A stretch of DNA of 64,000 nucleotides. Origin: Melampsora larici-populina 98AG31. Taxonomy: Eukaryota > Basidiomycota > Pucciniomycetes > Pucciniales > Melampsoraceae. Under the pieces are notes generated by a model. The model had not been told where the DNA came from and did no database searches. It was given only the letters and a program-made list of their open reading frames with translations. The position numbers and the translations under genes were made by a program. The DNA lies in the NCBI RefSeq assembly GCF_000204055.1, contig NW_006768806.1, positions 283,677 through 347,676 of the forward strand. Direction: 5' to 3'. Below are positions 1 to 12,000 of the stretch, piece by piece. Position 1 is the stretch's first letter; each line of letters starts with the position of its first letter.

Positions 1-1310
1 TGATCGTAATAAAGTTTTTAATTTTTCGTATGCTTGGATCGAATGACGAAACGGATCGGCAAAGACAGAACTTTCGTGAATCGGTTGAGTCTTTAGTCGA
101 ACTTCATTCGAATCACGTGTTTCATGTAACCCAAACTGAAGATATCTTTTCAAAACAATCGGATCCCAAGTTCCAAAGAAACTTTGGTTTTTAAGAAACG
201 ATCGTTCAGCTTCGTTTCTACTGTTCCATTTCGATCGTCTATGAACCGATAAACTTGTTCGATACTTTAGAATCGTTTCTGTTTCTTGATCAGTTCGAAG
301 GGCTGGATTTATTACTGGATCTATTAAGATCATCGAATGGATCAATTCGGGTTTAGTCGTCATTGTGATGGCTGAGGCGAATCCGCCTAAGGAATGTCCG
401 ATTAAACAGATCTTCCGGTCACGCCATTTCATGGGTTTTGTGGGTGATGGGGTTCTTGATAAGTTTAAAATTGATGGGTTTGGTAAGACTTGTTGTGATA
501 ACATTCTGGGGAGGTCTTTGGGTTCATGGGTGGTGGTTTGGCTTTCAGGTAAGTAAGAAATGATAAATTGAAGTAAATCTCTTGATGTATCTGCCCAATA
601 AACTTGAAAAAAAACAATAGATTCATTATAAACCATGAGAAATTGGAGTTGAACCGAGACAAAAAGTTAGACTTACATCTTTCACCTAATGAATCTTGGT
701 TTAGGATCGCACTATCACCTTGATTTATACAATCTAAACTCCAAATCTCATGAATCAAATCAGATTGAGGTGATTGTAAAAGATACGAAAGCATAGGTTC
801 CCAAGTCTAAAGCCAAACCCAAACGAATAAGTAGGAAAGAAAGCACATAGAATCCATTAAAACTTTAAAGCTTACTTCTTTGTGTAATCCATTGGCATGT
901 GAAAGGATCAAGGTAAGTCCTTGATTCGAGTGGGTAGATGAAGTTGAAATGGTTCTGAAATATCGATTCACCGAAACGTATAGTTGTTGTTCATCTACTT
1001 GATCTACTTTCATTGTATGATTCAGTCTTGGACTAGTTCGATTAGCTTCATAAACCATATGAGCCATTTGGTTTCGGTCTTCTGATCTGATCAGTTTAGT
1101 GGATGATAAGTTCGGTTGGTTGGGAAGAGATGATCCCTTGAGGGTTCTTGGATAGGCAGCTGGAAAGATATGGTTCGATAAACTCCATTGGTTTAGTTTG
1201 GTGCCTACTAAATCTTGAAATGGTGATCGGTTTGAACAAGTGATGGGTCTTGGAGGTAGGTTTGGTAAGGTGTTGATGGTGGTGCTGGCTGGTGCTGGTG
1301 ATTGGTTTGA
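1..1310 (-). CDS. Lpx1-like alpha/beta hydrolase, 3' end beyond window
   Basis: Serine hydrolase of the alpha/beta-hydrolase fold, closest by eye to fungal Lpx1-type (peroxisomal lipase-like) proteins. Reading - strand, an exon from about 1310 to about 883 contains an HIFPAAYPR stretch and then LTLILSHANGLHKE, the strand and oxyanion-loop motif of this family. It is spliced (gtaagc..tttag) to TWEPMLSYLL and WSLDCINQGDSA, then by a second intron (gtaagt..gggcag, about 676-607) to an exon carrying the nucleophile elbow GHSLGGFAS at about 376-400, with Ser as expected nucleophile. Frames agree across both introns. The first exon is unresolved: the frame is open upstream of Met at 1067 to about 1310, then hits a stop, so an extra 5' exon is likely. 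The His of the triad lies off the left edge. Peroxisomal location is inference from the family; no C-terminal signal is visible. Confidence 0.8.
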
Positions 1311-1789
1311 TTGGAGTTAATGGTAATAATTTGAAGGATTGATCTAGTTTTTGGGTTGATGGCATTTGGGGATGGTGATTGTGATTTATCGAGAATTGTG
1401 AAGTTGAGAATGTGGTTGGATGGAAAGAGAAATACAAAAGTTTCAAGTTCGGTTTCCTGAATACAACTTCAACCTTTTTCATACTTACATACTAATCCTA
1501 CTTTCTCACTCATTAATGGGAATATCATTTTCAGATTGATTGGTCTATCTTCATGGATATCACTCGGATAAAAAAACAAGCAGATCAAGATCCAATTAAT
1601 CTTATTCAACAAACCCACGCACTTCTATCAATAACAAACCAACTCTAAAAAAACCAAAAAAAAATAAAACAAATCTAGCAACTCAAGATCGGAAAAGATC
1701 GACCCATTTTTCCCCAAAAAAAGGAAATGATTTTACAAACTCTTAATTCTAAGGAAAGATATATTAACAAAAACAAAAAGCTTTCGGGT

Positions 1790-2335
1790 TCAAGGAGACT
1801 GTTCTTCGATCCATCTTCTTTGTTTTTGAGGATTGATCATCTTGTTTTCAGTATGAATTGAGTTTTGATAAATCGGTAAATGATGATGTTGTTCCAACGA
1901 ATTTGAAGATTTCCATAAAGATCTTAACATATCAAAAGATGATGATGATGAAGTTGATTCTTGGTTTGGGTTTTGGTTTGAATTCGAATGAAATCCGTAG
2001 TTTGGAAAACATGATTTAAATCCTACACATAAACATGAAGAAGAAAATGCAACAAAGAAAACTAGAAAAGAAAACCATCCGTTAGCAGATTTGGAACATG
2101 GTTTGGTTTGATTGGGTGAAAACTTACCAAAGTTGGTGAACCGATGACGAAGTTTTGGAGAAAAGATGAGTTTTGAAATAGATGAATTGATGGATCTGAT
2201 TGGTCTTGGAATTCGTTTTGATGGTTGTGGATGAGTTTGGTTTTTTGTATTTAGTTTTGTGGTGGTAAAGAATGAGATGTTGAAGGTTTGATTTGATTTT
2301 TGAGAATTGCTTGGGGAAGAGATTAATGAACTCAT
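1790..2335 (-). CDS. Small hypothetical protein, one possible TM segment
   Basis: Unrecognised ORF of 181 codons starting at an ATG in good context. The first ~60 residues are Ser/Asn/Lys-rich and basic. A hydrophobic stretch (FLVFFVAFSSSCLCVGF) follows, then a low-complexity Asn/Ser-rich tail. A candidate 66-nt intron (gtaagt, branch-like ctaac, tctag; about 2128-2063) lies just before the hydrophobic segment. Being a multiple of 3, it leaves the frame open whether or not it is removed. The basic N-terminus plus one TM would fit a small mitochondrial inner-membrane protein, but that is a guess. Codon use is like its neighbours. Confidence 0.4.
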   Translation of the reverse strand: MSSLISSPSNSQKSNQTFNISFFTTTKLNTKNQTHPQPSKRIPRPIRSINSSISKLIFSPKLRHRFTNFGKFSPNQTKPCSKSANGWFSFLVFFVAFSSSCLCVGFKSCFPNYGFHSNSNQNPNQESTSSSSSFDMLRSLWKSSNSLEQHHHLPIYQNSIHTENKMINPQKQRRWIEEQSP

Positions 2336-2493
2336 TCTTGATATATCTTCTTGATAGTGATTGATAGTTTCTGGGATTTTTTCAAAGTACAGAGTATCTT
2401 TGAAGTGATCCGATCCGATCCGACCCTACCAGTACTTTACTTACTCCGCCGCAGCTGACTGTCAAACAGGACTCCAGGAGTGTGATTTGATGA

Positions 2494-4014
2494 ATCACGT
2501 GATATACATACACCCTGTAGTCATATGTAATGAAAAAACTCTTGAAAATCTTTGTAGGGCTAGCAAAAACATGCGCACCTAGTGGGGTAACATTTGTGGG
2601 ACAAGAAAAGGTTTGAGAAATCATGAAGTACAGGAGTTTCCAAAAAAAACAAACGTCATCCTCCTTCATGAACTGTTCTTTTAAGCTTGCACTGGATATT
2701 AATGATGTAGATTCTACTTGATAAAGATTCATGATTTGGTTAAGACAAGAACAAAGTTTATAGATTGAGTGCACTTTATTTCATTTTTCAGGATCTTTCA
2801 AAAACTTTGCGCACCCTTGAATAAGTTGCTTGTTTTTCAAAACAAGAAGATAACTCAAGGGGTGGCATTCTTGATTGAAAGTACTGTAAATTTATTCAAG
2901 AAGAATAACTCAATGAAGTATAGTGGCTCTGGAGTTCCAATTGAGTCATAACCTGTCAAAGCCTTTAAATGTGATTTTGTTTTATCAAGTTTGCCCTGAA
3001 AGCCACATTGCGACTATCCCAAGCTTCAGTCTGCTCAATTAGAAAAAACTTTGCCTATTGCCACTTGCCATACACAATCAATGTGTGTGTGAACTGTTCA
3101 TGCAAATGACTTGGTTTCTATTTCTACTGATTGTTTCTTTATATCAGCAAAAACTTGCTTGTCTTAAGCTATCGTTTGGATCATGGATTTCTAGCACACA
3201 AAGGGTTTTTTTTACCATTTGCTGTGGAACAGAAAAACACACCAATTGTTTGAAAAACAATCAATAGAAAACACCATAAGAACCTTTATGACTCTGAGTA
3301 TGTATTTATTTGGAAGTCTGGTTATCTTATCAACAATACTCATGAAGATGCTGTTGAAGATCATCATCTGATCAAATGGAATTTCTGTAGGTCATCAGTG
3401 GAAGCACTACATTTTGTCTACAAGACATGGTTTACTAAGATGAACCCTTCACCTGGTGATTGGTTTCTTGGATATCAAGACAATTGAAGTCCATATAAAC
3501 TGGAAATGAATGCAAAATCAAAGATGAATGGAAAAGAAGTCAAGTGAGATGGAGGGATTTTTCTGCTCCAAGTCAATAGGCTAGTAATTATGGGCTGAGG
3601 CTTGGGTTATGCTCAATGGGGCTTTCATGGGAATTGTCATGTAAAAAATTGCATTTTGATGGTTTGACAGGTTTTGACTCATTTGTGGCTCCAGAGCCAC
3701 CATAATGAAGTCATTTATAAGAATTGGCTCTTTGACCATGGACATGGTAAAGCGAAATTGTTGAATCATTTTTGATTATTCCTAAACATGGATTTATCAG
3801 TAAAGATTGAACATAACAGTGGATGAAGCACATGAGGGAACTTCCTTGCTCGCTGCCATTTCTGCTTTTGACTTGATTAAATCCCTCCCACAGCAAAAAT
3901 TCCTGTCAGGATTTGGCAAGTCGGGGCGCATGCTGTGCTTCCCGAAAAGCATCGGGCAAGCCCTCGTGGTCTGGCCCCAGGGTGTGTTTAAGATTGTATC
4001 ACGTGATATACATA
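2494..4014. repeat. Foldback-like segment between 17-bp direct repeats
   Basis: No credible gene lies between 2341 and 4159. A long imperfect inverted repeat has arms at about 2900-3040 and 3580-3720; the best-conserved part is 2923-2959 against 3664-3700 (GTGGCTCTGGAG .. CCTGTCAA). Outside it, ATCACGTGATATACATA occurs at 2494-2510 and again, same orientation, at 3998-4014. This resembles an old non-autonomous foldback element inserted upstream of the gamma-tubulin gene. ATCACGTGAT contains the CACGTG E-box, so the two short repeats could instead be binding sites. Confidence 0.4.
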
Positions 4015-4159
4015 TACCTAACGCACATGTCGCGTTTGAAATTGATTGGTGTCCTATTCCATATCCACCACTCTTTAACTTTCCTCATCACTTTCGATCG
4101 ATCAAAGCCAACATCAAAATCAACAGAACACTTTCATCTCAGCATTCGACTCAAATCAA

Positions 4160-5955
4160 ATGCCCAGAGAACTCATCACCATCTCAGCTGGTCAGGCCGG
4201 TAATCAAATCTCATCTGAATTCTGGCCACAACTTTGTGCAGAACATGGAATCTCACCTACCGGTTTACTTTCACCACCACCCATCCTGTCTAATCCATCA
4301 AACACAAGCTCACTTGATTCAACCGCACCAAACGATCGAAAAGATGTTTTCTTTTATCAAGCAGATGATGATCATTATGTACCAAGAGCGATTATGATTG
4401 ATTTGGAACCTAGAGTGATCAATACGATTCTTTCAAGTGAGTATAGTAAATTGTATAATCCAGAAAACGTTTATTTGAGTAAGGATGGAGGAGGAGCAGG
4501 AAATAATTGGGCAGCAGGGTATTCATCTGGTGAAAGGATTTATGAAGAAGTGATGGATATGTTGGATAGAGAAGCCGATGGAAGTGATTCATTAGAAGGT
4601 TTTATGTTGTTACATTCGATTGCTGGAGGTACGGGTTCAGGTTTAGGTTCTTATTTACTTGAAAGACTTTCAGATTCGTATCCTAAAAAACTAGTTCAAA
4701 CTTATTCAGTTTTTCCAAATAGTCATGATTCTTCTGATGTAGTGGTACAACCTTATAATTCACTTTTAGCTATTAAACGATTGGTCAATCATGCCGATTC
4801 AGTAGTTGTTTTGGATAATGCTGCATTAGCTAGAATCGTTTCTGATAAATTACACGTCTCTAGTCCGACTTGGCAACAAACAAATCGATTGGTCTCTACA
4901 GTCATGTCAGCTTCAACCACCACACTTCGGTATCCTGGTTATATGAATAATGATTTAGTAGGAATGATTGCAAGTTTGATACCCACACCCAGATGTCATT
5001 TTCTTATGACAGCTTATACACCTTTCACTAGTGATCGAGATGGAGTAGAAGAAGCCAAGAGTGTTAGGAAGACGACGGTTCTAGATGTGATGAGAAGATT
5101 ATTACAACCAAAGAATCGAATGGTCTCTACCGGTGCAACGATTAACAAATCGGCTTGTTATATCTCTATCCTTAATATCATTCAAGGTGAGGTCGATCCG
5201 ACGGACGTTAGTGATTTAACCTATCTTCAAACTCAAACCACTTCTCTGGCATTGGTTGACATAAATCTTGAGAATCATCATACCCATCTTTCTTTTTTTT
5301 CTTCATTTATGCTGTTTTTTCTTTGGATCGGGTTTGGACTTCTTATCCTTTCTTCCCTTTACTCTTTTTTTTTCTCTCTCTCTATTCAATTCTTCACCCC
5401 ATAACATAGGTTCATAAATCACTCTTACGAATACGTGAACGACATCTTGCGAACTTTATACCTTGGGGTCCTGCTTCAATTCAAGTAGCCTTAACGAAAA
5501 AATCACCTTATATTCAAACACCACATCGAGTTAGTGGATTAATGTTAGCAAATCATACAAGTATCACTTCAGTGAGTACATTCATCTCTTCTCATCAACT
5601 TATCAAAACATAATCATAAAACTCATTACAAAACTTTTCTGGAAACAATAGCTCTTTCGACGTACATTAGATCAGTATGATCGATTACGTAAACGGAATG
5701 CATTCTTAGATCAATATCGTAAAGAAAACATCTTTGCAAATGGACTAGAAGAGTTTGATGAATCTAGAGAAGTACTTCAAGAATTAATTGATGAATATAT
5801 TGCAGCTGAAAGTCGAGATTATGTGGTAAGTGATCCGATTTTCTTTGTTTTTTTAATCGGTCCGATCTCTGATTTTCGATCTTTCATCTTTTCTTCTTTA
5901 GAGTTATTCTGATGGACCTAAAGGTAGTGGGGATGATCATCGAGCTCCTTCTTAA
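4160..5955 (+). CDS. Gamma-tubulin
   Basis: Gamma-tubulin nucleates microtubules at the spindle pole body as part of the gamma-tubulin small complex. Four exons: 4160-5206, 5410-5571, 5652-5825 and 5902-5955, all in phase, giving 478 residues (family usually 450-475). The N-terminus [17 protein letters not shown] is typical of gamma- rather than alpha/beta-tubulins. The GTP-binding signature GGTGSG is near residue 156. [21 protein letters not shown] and FNLVNWF-like regions expected of tubulins are partly visible, and exon 2 starts with [20 protein letters not shown], a gamma-tubulin feature. The first intron is long for this window (203 nt) with a T-rich 3' half. An insertion of about 30 residues near residue 38 (Ser/Pro/Asn-rich) is unusual for the family and has no splice signals that I trust. 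Confidence 0.95.
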
Positions 5956-8787
5956 TTGATTTGTCAATATTCATTCTATCTTGTTATCGAAATTGGTTTG
6001 ATGTGTTGTTTGTTTCTGTTGTTATCTACCTACAAGGTTTTGTGGAGTTTTATGGTAAATTATGTGGGTTTGGTAGATCCGTTATATGAACAGTGTAAAT
6101 GATTCTTGAATTCAGTTAGTAGAAGCTTTATGACGATTTGCTCACTTTGTGCAGTGACCATAGTGGTGGAATATGCTTACTGGCGTAAATCGTACGACTG
6201 GAAACATTGCACAGGATCCCGTGTGAAGGTGACCTTTCGAGTGATTTGTGTCCTTATAGTTCATGAATTTTGTTCATTATGAGATCAGATATGAGCCTGG
6301 AACTCCCTCATAGGGGCTGACTAAAACCAACAACGCGGGCAGTGGCCATCCCGAAAGTCGCCTACCCGAGCACCAGACCACCATGCCCCCGACCTGTCCA
6401 GTCCCCAGCACTTGAAGTTCCTCATCTGGTGAAAGAAAAGATAGGTGAGTTAATGATAGTATCTTAGCTTATCATAATCAGTGACATTATCCTTACTGGT
6501 ATCATCTGGTATCATCCAAGGCTCTAATGCTGTACAAGCACTTGCAAAAAAAGACACAACATAAAAAAAACATTGCAAAGACCATCAAAAACCAATTGAA
6601 GGTGTGACACAAAAGAGAGAGAGAGAGTACAAGAAGAAAGACTAAATACAAGACCAAAAAGAAGAGAGACAAAGTACGACACAAATATCAGGAAAGAAGA
6701 TGTCTACACCATCATTTCTCACCAGCACGGTAATATGGTATTATTCAACTGCATCTTGTGAATGCTATGATATGCCGAAGGGTGCATAAGCTCACTAGGC
6801 TCCAGCAGAAATATGTTGGCACAGACGGTAGTGATGAAAGATATCCATGCTTTTTGATGACCAGGACAGTTTTTGAGGGAATCGTTGCAGAACTCATATA
6901 ACAAACACCAGAAAAAATTGAACTTGAGATGAGTCAGGGTAAACCGTCAACCTGGCGGTTTTGACAAATGCACCATGCTTACATAAGAATTGCACCCGGG
7001 TTTTTACAAGTCATAATTGGCGCTGTAGGAAGACTTGTTGAATTGTGGCGTCTGGGCGCTCAATTGGTAAAAAAACATGTCTCTGATAAGCACGCTGCAC
7101 TGATATTTAAGTAACAGTGATCATGGAATACGAAACTGATGAAAATCACAAAACTCAGCGCTGACTCTCCGGTCGTCTTTAATTATCCATCGTTTTAAAG
7201 TATGTAAAATAAATGAAGAGAGCCGATTGAATTTTCTAGAATTTATAAACTTCTCGGCGCATGACCCGATCGCAGATACGATTGGTGGAAATTTAGACAA
7301 ATGAGAATATCAGATCTACTCATACATATATCACCGCCCCCAACCCACTTCGGAAAGACAACTCTCAAAGGCGCAAGCAAGCAAGCAAACATAAAGGAAA
7401 CAGGTAAGTTTCATAAACTTCAACAATTTTCAACGGGAGTGTTTCCTTTGATACCTATATCTGATTAAATTGCGCAAAATGAAATGTGATTGTGAGTCAT
7501 CTTCAGCGTTCATCGAAACAAATGTAAAGTACAATGTATCATTTACGTACAAAAACTTTTACAGAACAGTATAGGAAAGAACTCGAGAAATTCAATTTGG
7601 CAATTGATATGATCTTCATGAATGGGTCTATCGGCCTTAGGAAGAATGACTTTAACGAGACCCACTTGTCTAATTTGACTCGATCTTTCGTCTTATCGAT
7701 CAGTCAAAACACCCAAAATTCTAATTGTAAAGACTCATTGAAAGTCCAAGAGACCATTTCATGTCTGTAGTTGGTCTCTTCTGATTTTTTTTCAGATAAC
7801 ATTCCACCTGTCTCAATTCCTGAAGATTGAGTTTAGTACGTAGAAATTATGTAAACTCGGATCAACATTCCAGAAAATGAGGATGATGATGAAATTTTAA
7901 GAGTTTGAATGATTTACTTAAAGTTCAGCAATCATGACCAGACTGACTTTACTAGTTGGGTATCCCCTCTCATTTCACTTTCAACCCTTTATCAGCTCAT
8001 CGACAAAATCTCTCTGCCTAAGAATCAAGATTTCTTTATTTCAATCACCCTTTCCCGCTCACTTCATCCTTCGCTAGGGCTTGGCCAGACGACTTGTTGA
8101 TCAGTTCAGTGGGTGAGGTCAATTCACTAATTTGTTTAATTTGCCGATACGATACAAATCTACATCAGATATGATAAATAACTAAGTGATCAGATCACTA
8201 CTCTAGGATATCCAACTCAAACGAGACTAGTGAAGCTTTTGGCGCGGTTGTTACAGTCTCGAGTGATTCTACTCAGCGCGTGGTTCATGGTTGGGCGTGT
8301 GAAAAATAATTAGGTGAGGTGGTTCGATGATGATGGATCCATGAAGAGGAGATGCAAAACTAATCAGGCTAGTGTTGACGATTTTTTCTTCAACAGTGTT
8401 TTCTTCATGAAAGCGAAAAACTGAAAAGCTGAAATTGAATATATCAAGGAAAATTTTCTTCATTCCCAACTTCTTCCTTTCAATCAAAACATCATTTAGA
8501 TCGAACTTGAACTTTTCTCACTTCAGGAAAGATAAACACAAAAATCGTTGTAGTGCCCTAAATTTAAATCTCATCACTTCAACCCACAAACACACTATAA
8601 ACGTAATAAAATCTAGAATATATCATCTCAATCTCAATCTCATTCCAGCCAAATATTCAAATTCAAGTTAAATTCATCTCCAAATTGTTTGAGTGAATAA
8701 ATCCTTTGACTCTCCAAAGGTGTTCAATCTTCACAAACCGACTCACTCGGATTCCACAAGATTCATAATTCAAAAGACTCCCTCAAG
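5956..8787. other. Intergenic, no supported gene
   Basis: No ORF here has recognisable motifs or splice-linked partners. 6295-6425 is a GC-rich patch in otherwise AT-rich DNA and may be a TE remnant. 7534-7770 is a 78-codon ORF without recognisable features. The last ~250 bases before 8788 are A/C-rich with CT repeats and probably include the promoter and leader of the P450 gene. Confidence 0.4.
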
Positions 8788-10830
8788 ATGAGTTTTGATA
8801 GTAAGATGATCAAACCAAGAATTAGAATTCCACTTTTAGGAATCTTAGATTTAATGAATCATCAACAAGTAATTATCAAGAACAGATCATTTTCACATTA
8901 TTTACCATCTAATTATCATTTACTTGTGATCTGTTTTATGATTCAATTCCTTTTAATCTTTCATTCCACCTTTCGCCAATCTTCAATTGGAACTTGGTTC
9001 AAGTCTTGTATCATTTTATTCTTCATAAATCAATATTTGATATCCAATTATCATTCATCATCAGAAAATTTAACGTCAGATTATATACCGGTCACAAATT
9101 TTCACAATCACCATTATCACCATGATTTCAATGACTTCACGGATGGCTACTATTACCTCAATTACTTATTGATCATCATCAACATTGCTCAACTTATTTA
9201 CAATCCAATCCGATCAGTTTACTCAATCATTGTAGCTAAGCTTCAATTTCATCAATTTAGAATGGAACCAGATCAATTCATCAAAGATAAAATTCAAACC
9301 ACAAACTCATCATCACCCAATATCTCATTAAGATTACCAAACTTAATCCAAAGTTTTGCATCAAATCCACCAACAGATGCTGGTCTACAGTCAAAAGCTC
9401 ATTCAAGTCCATCAAGCGGAGGTACCACTTTACTTTTCTCAGATCATTTAATCCGAGCATTATATAATACACCTTCAAATTCAGGTTTGAGTTATCAAGC
9501 ATTTAAATCTACCTTATATGAACATGTTTTTGGGTTTTCTAAATTTGCTTCAAATGATTTTGAAACTTTAAAAGAACTTGAAAACCTACTACATACTTCA
9601 TTGAAGAATTCAATCACATTAGAAAAATTAACATCTAGATATTTAATTAATTTGGAAAAGTCTTTGAATCGAGTTCAGATCCATCAACCTATAGGTTTAT
9701 TTTCTACGATTTATAATTTAGTTTATATTTCATCTTCAATTTCGTTTTTTGGTAAAAAGTTCAATTCAAAAGAAGCTTTAAATCATCTTAAGATCTTCAA
9801 TGATGGGTTAGGTACACTTTTAAATTTAATTTCGATTCCACATTCGATTTTTTTACCTTCTGGAATCTTATCAAAATTGTTTGCTAGAAAAACAATCAAA
9901 GCTAGGAATGAATTAAGGGATTTGTTTGTTGATTGGTTAACGCATAAAGATAGAAATCATGAGAATGAGAATGAAAAAGATGAATTTGATGAAGCTTGTT
10001 GTATTGTTAAGGATTTGGTAAGGATTATGAATAGAGCTGGTTGGTCTATCAATGATACTGCCACGAGTATGATGGTTTCTGTGAGTTATTTTTCAACAAT
10101 TTTAACCATCACTTTCGGTAATCAATCAAATACTCATCTGGTTTTTTTCTCTTTTTAATTCAAGTTTTTCGTCCTTCAGGCAAATGCAGCAGACGGAGCA
10201 GGCTGGTCAGTTTTACATTTAATTCAATCACCTAAAACTTTGAATTTGATAAGAGAAGAAATGAAAATGAAATTAGGAGATGATCGAATCTCAAGGTGGA
10301 ATTCAAACTTATTATCACCCACCAACATTCCATTTTCAAATTCAATAATCGACGAAACATTGAGATTAACAACGTCAGTGTTCAGTATGAGAATAGTGGA
10401 AAGTAGTAATGCAACAGTCAAATTAACAAAAGATTTCGAAGTGAAGAATGGTACAAGATTAATCACAGTGAATCGAGCAAGTTCATTAGATATCAATATT
10501 TGGGGTCCAAAAGATCCAAAAGTTTGGATCCCAAATCGATTAAATCATCTCAATCGAAAATCTTTATTACATTTCGGTTCAGGTCAAACTAAATGTGCTG
10601 GTATGAAATTTGCTCAAGTTGAATTAGTTTCAATCTTATTAGGTTTTTTGAATCGATTTGATTGTCAACTCTTAAGGAAAAATGGAAATCAAATCTTGAT
10701 TGATGATCTTGATGATCAAATCATCGGATTCTCTCCTGGGTTTTTACCTCCTACTGTTGGTTTAGGTGTTGTCATGAAACCTAGAGAAGAAGTTTGGGTT
10801 AACTTGAGATTGAGGAATTTGGAGAATTGA
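8788..10830 (+). CDS. Cytochrome P450 monooxygenase
   Basis: Membrane-anchored heme-thiolate monooxygenase; substrate unknown. Two exons, 8788-10080 and 10180-10830, phase 0, about 647 residues. The heme-binding loop FGSGQTKCAG fits FxxGxxxCxG with the ligand Cys near residue 570. The K-helix ExxR is ETLR near residue 489. The I-helix region just after the intron reads SANAADGAGWSVLHL, departing from the usual AGxDTT and resembling the CYP7/CYP8-like branch used by many fungal P450s. The first ~140 residues hold several hydrophobic segments separated by Asn/His/Tyr-rich stretches, longer than the usual single anchor. Start choice: first in-frame ATG after a leader rich in stops. It is not closely related to the second P450 at 23.1-25.2 kb. 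Confidence 0.9.
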
Positions 10831-12000
10831 TGTTTGATTTTCTTTTACGTCAGTCTGTTTGCTTTGTTTTATGATATTCTTATTTTCATTCTTTCAAGTC
10901 GGATAACTGATTCTTTCTTTCACATTCTACTGTTTAGTTTGTATGAGAATTGATGGGTGTGTTGGGGAGTTTTCTGATGAATTGGTTGGAAAATTGATTT
11001 GATTTTATTGGGGGTTGCCTTTTGGAGGAGAAAAGTAGTTAATGTATGATAAACACCGGTCAATTTGATTGGTAATGATAATAATAATGATAAAAAAAGC
11101 TGACCAGCTTTAAGAATTTTGCTCTTAAATTGTTTCCAGTCAAAGAACGTTCTAAGAGTTCTTCATGAGAAAACATGACCGAGTACTTGACATGATATGA
11201 TGCTCGCACGATGATTCTCTTTGGGTTCTCCGTACTCTTTCTTGCCCGGATTCCCTTGGGATTTCAGAGTAAGGAGGTGTGCGGGGATGTGAGGGGAGAT
11301 GGATTCCATAGCACCCTTTTGCGCTCCGTCAGAAACTTGCAGCAATTCTCTTTGATCCTTTGATTCAAGGGTCCAGATGTTTAAGCAGTCGGGATCAAAA
11401 ATGACTTTCAAAGATGAGTCAAGTTTACACGGGAAAATTGTGGTTGATTGCAGACATTATATATGCCAGAGTTCAACGTTCTGAAGGTTCAAAGAATTGC
11501 ATTTGGAGCATTAAAGCAGTAGGAACCGTTTCTACTCGTCTGTCATCGAAATGCTTCAGCCAGTAAATTCAATTCATGTCTCATCCTTCCTCCTCTGAAG
11601 GGAGAACCTTTGTCCGCTACTTGAAGTTAGAGTGCCGGCTGGATCACCCATGTCTTGACTTCAAGCATCAAAACTTGTCGTTATCCTCAAATTTTCCTTT
11701 CTACAGTTGCAATCAAAGCTTTGAAACCGTTTGTTATCCTCGACACAAATAATTACAAATCGTGCATGTTATTCGGACTCAGCCCGGATCGCACTGCACC
11801 GCATACGGCCCGAGAAACGTCGGGGCGGTTGCCACCCTTGGTGTATGCTCCTATCTTGTTCACACTGCACTTTTGTTAATTTGGCTTCAACTGTCTCCAT
11901 CAAGTTCAACTCTTAGATTCTACCCCTCGAAGCTCAGCATACTCCAATACAAACAAATCCTATCGAGCGACCCTTGGAGTACGAATAAACTGAAGGAAGA
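10831..12000. other. Intergenic, 3' UTR and upstream region
   Basis: No supported gene. The first ~250 bases are T-rich and probably hold the P450 3' UTR. 11650-12000 has higher GC and likely contains promoter and leader of the following membrane protein. Short ORFs here overlap each other in different frames and lack motifs. Confidence 0.4.

Noticed and set aside
2382..2774. 130-codon - strand ORF
   Set aside because: Lies in the foldback repeat region, no motif and no clear promoter or intron structure.
3807..4397. 196-codon + strand ORF overlapping the gamma-tubulin start
   Set aside because: Runs through the promoter and 5' coding part of gamma-tubulin in another frame, with no motif.
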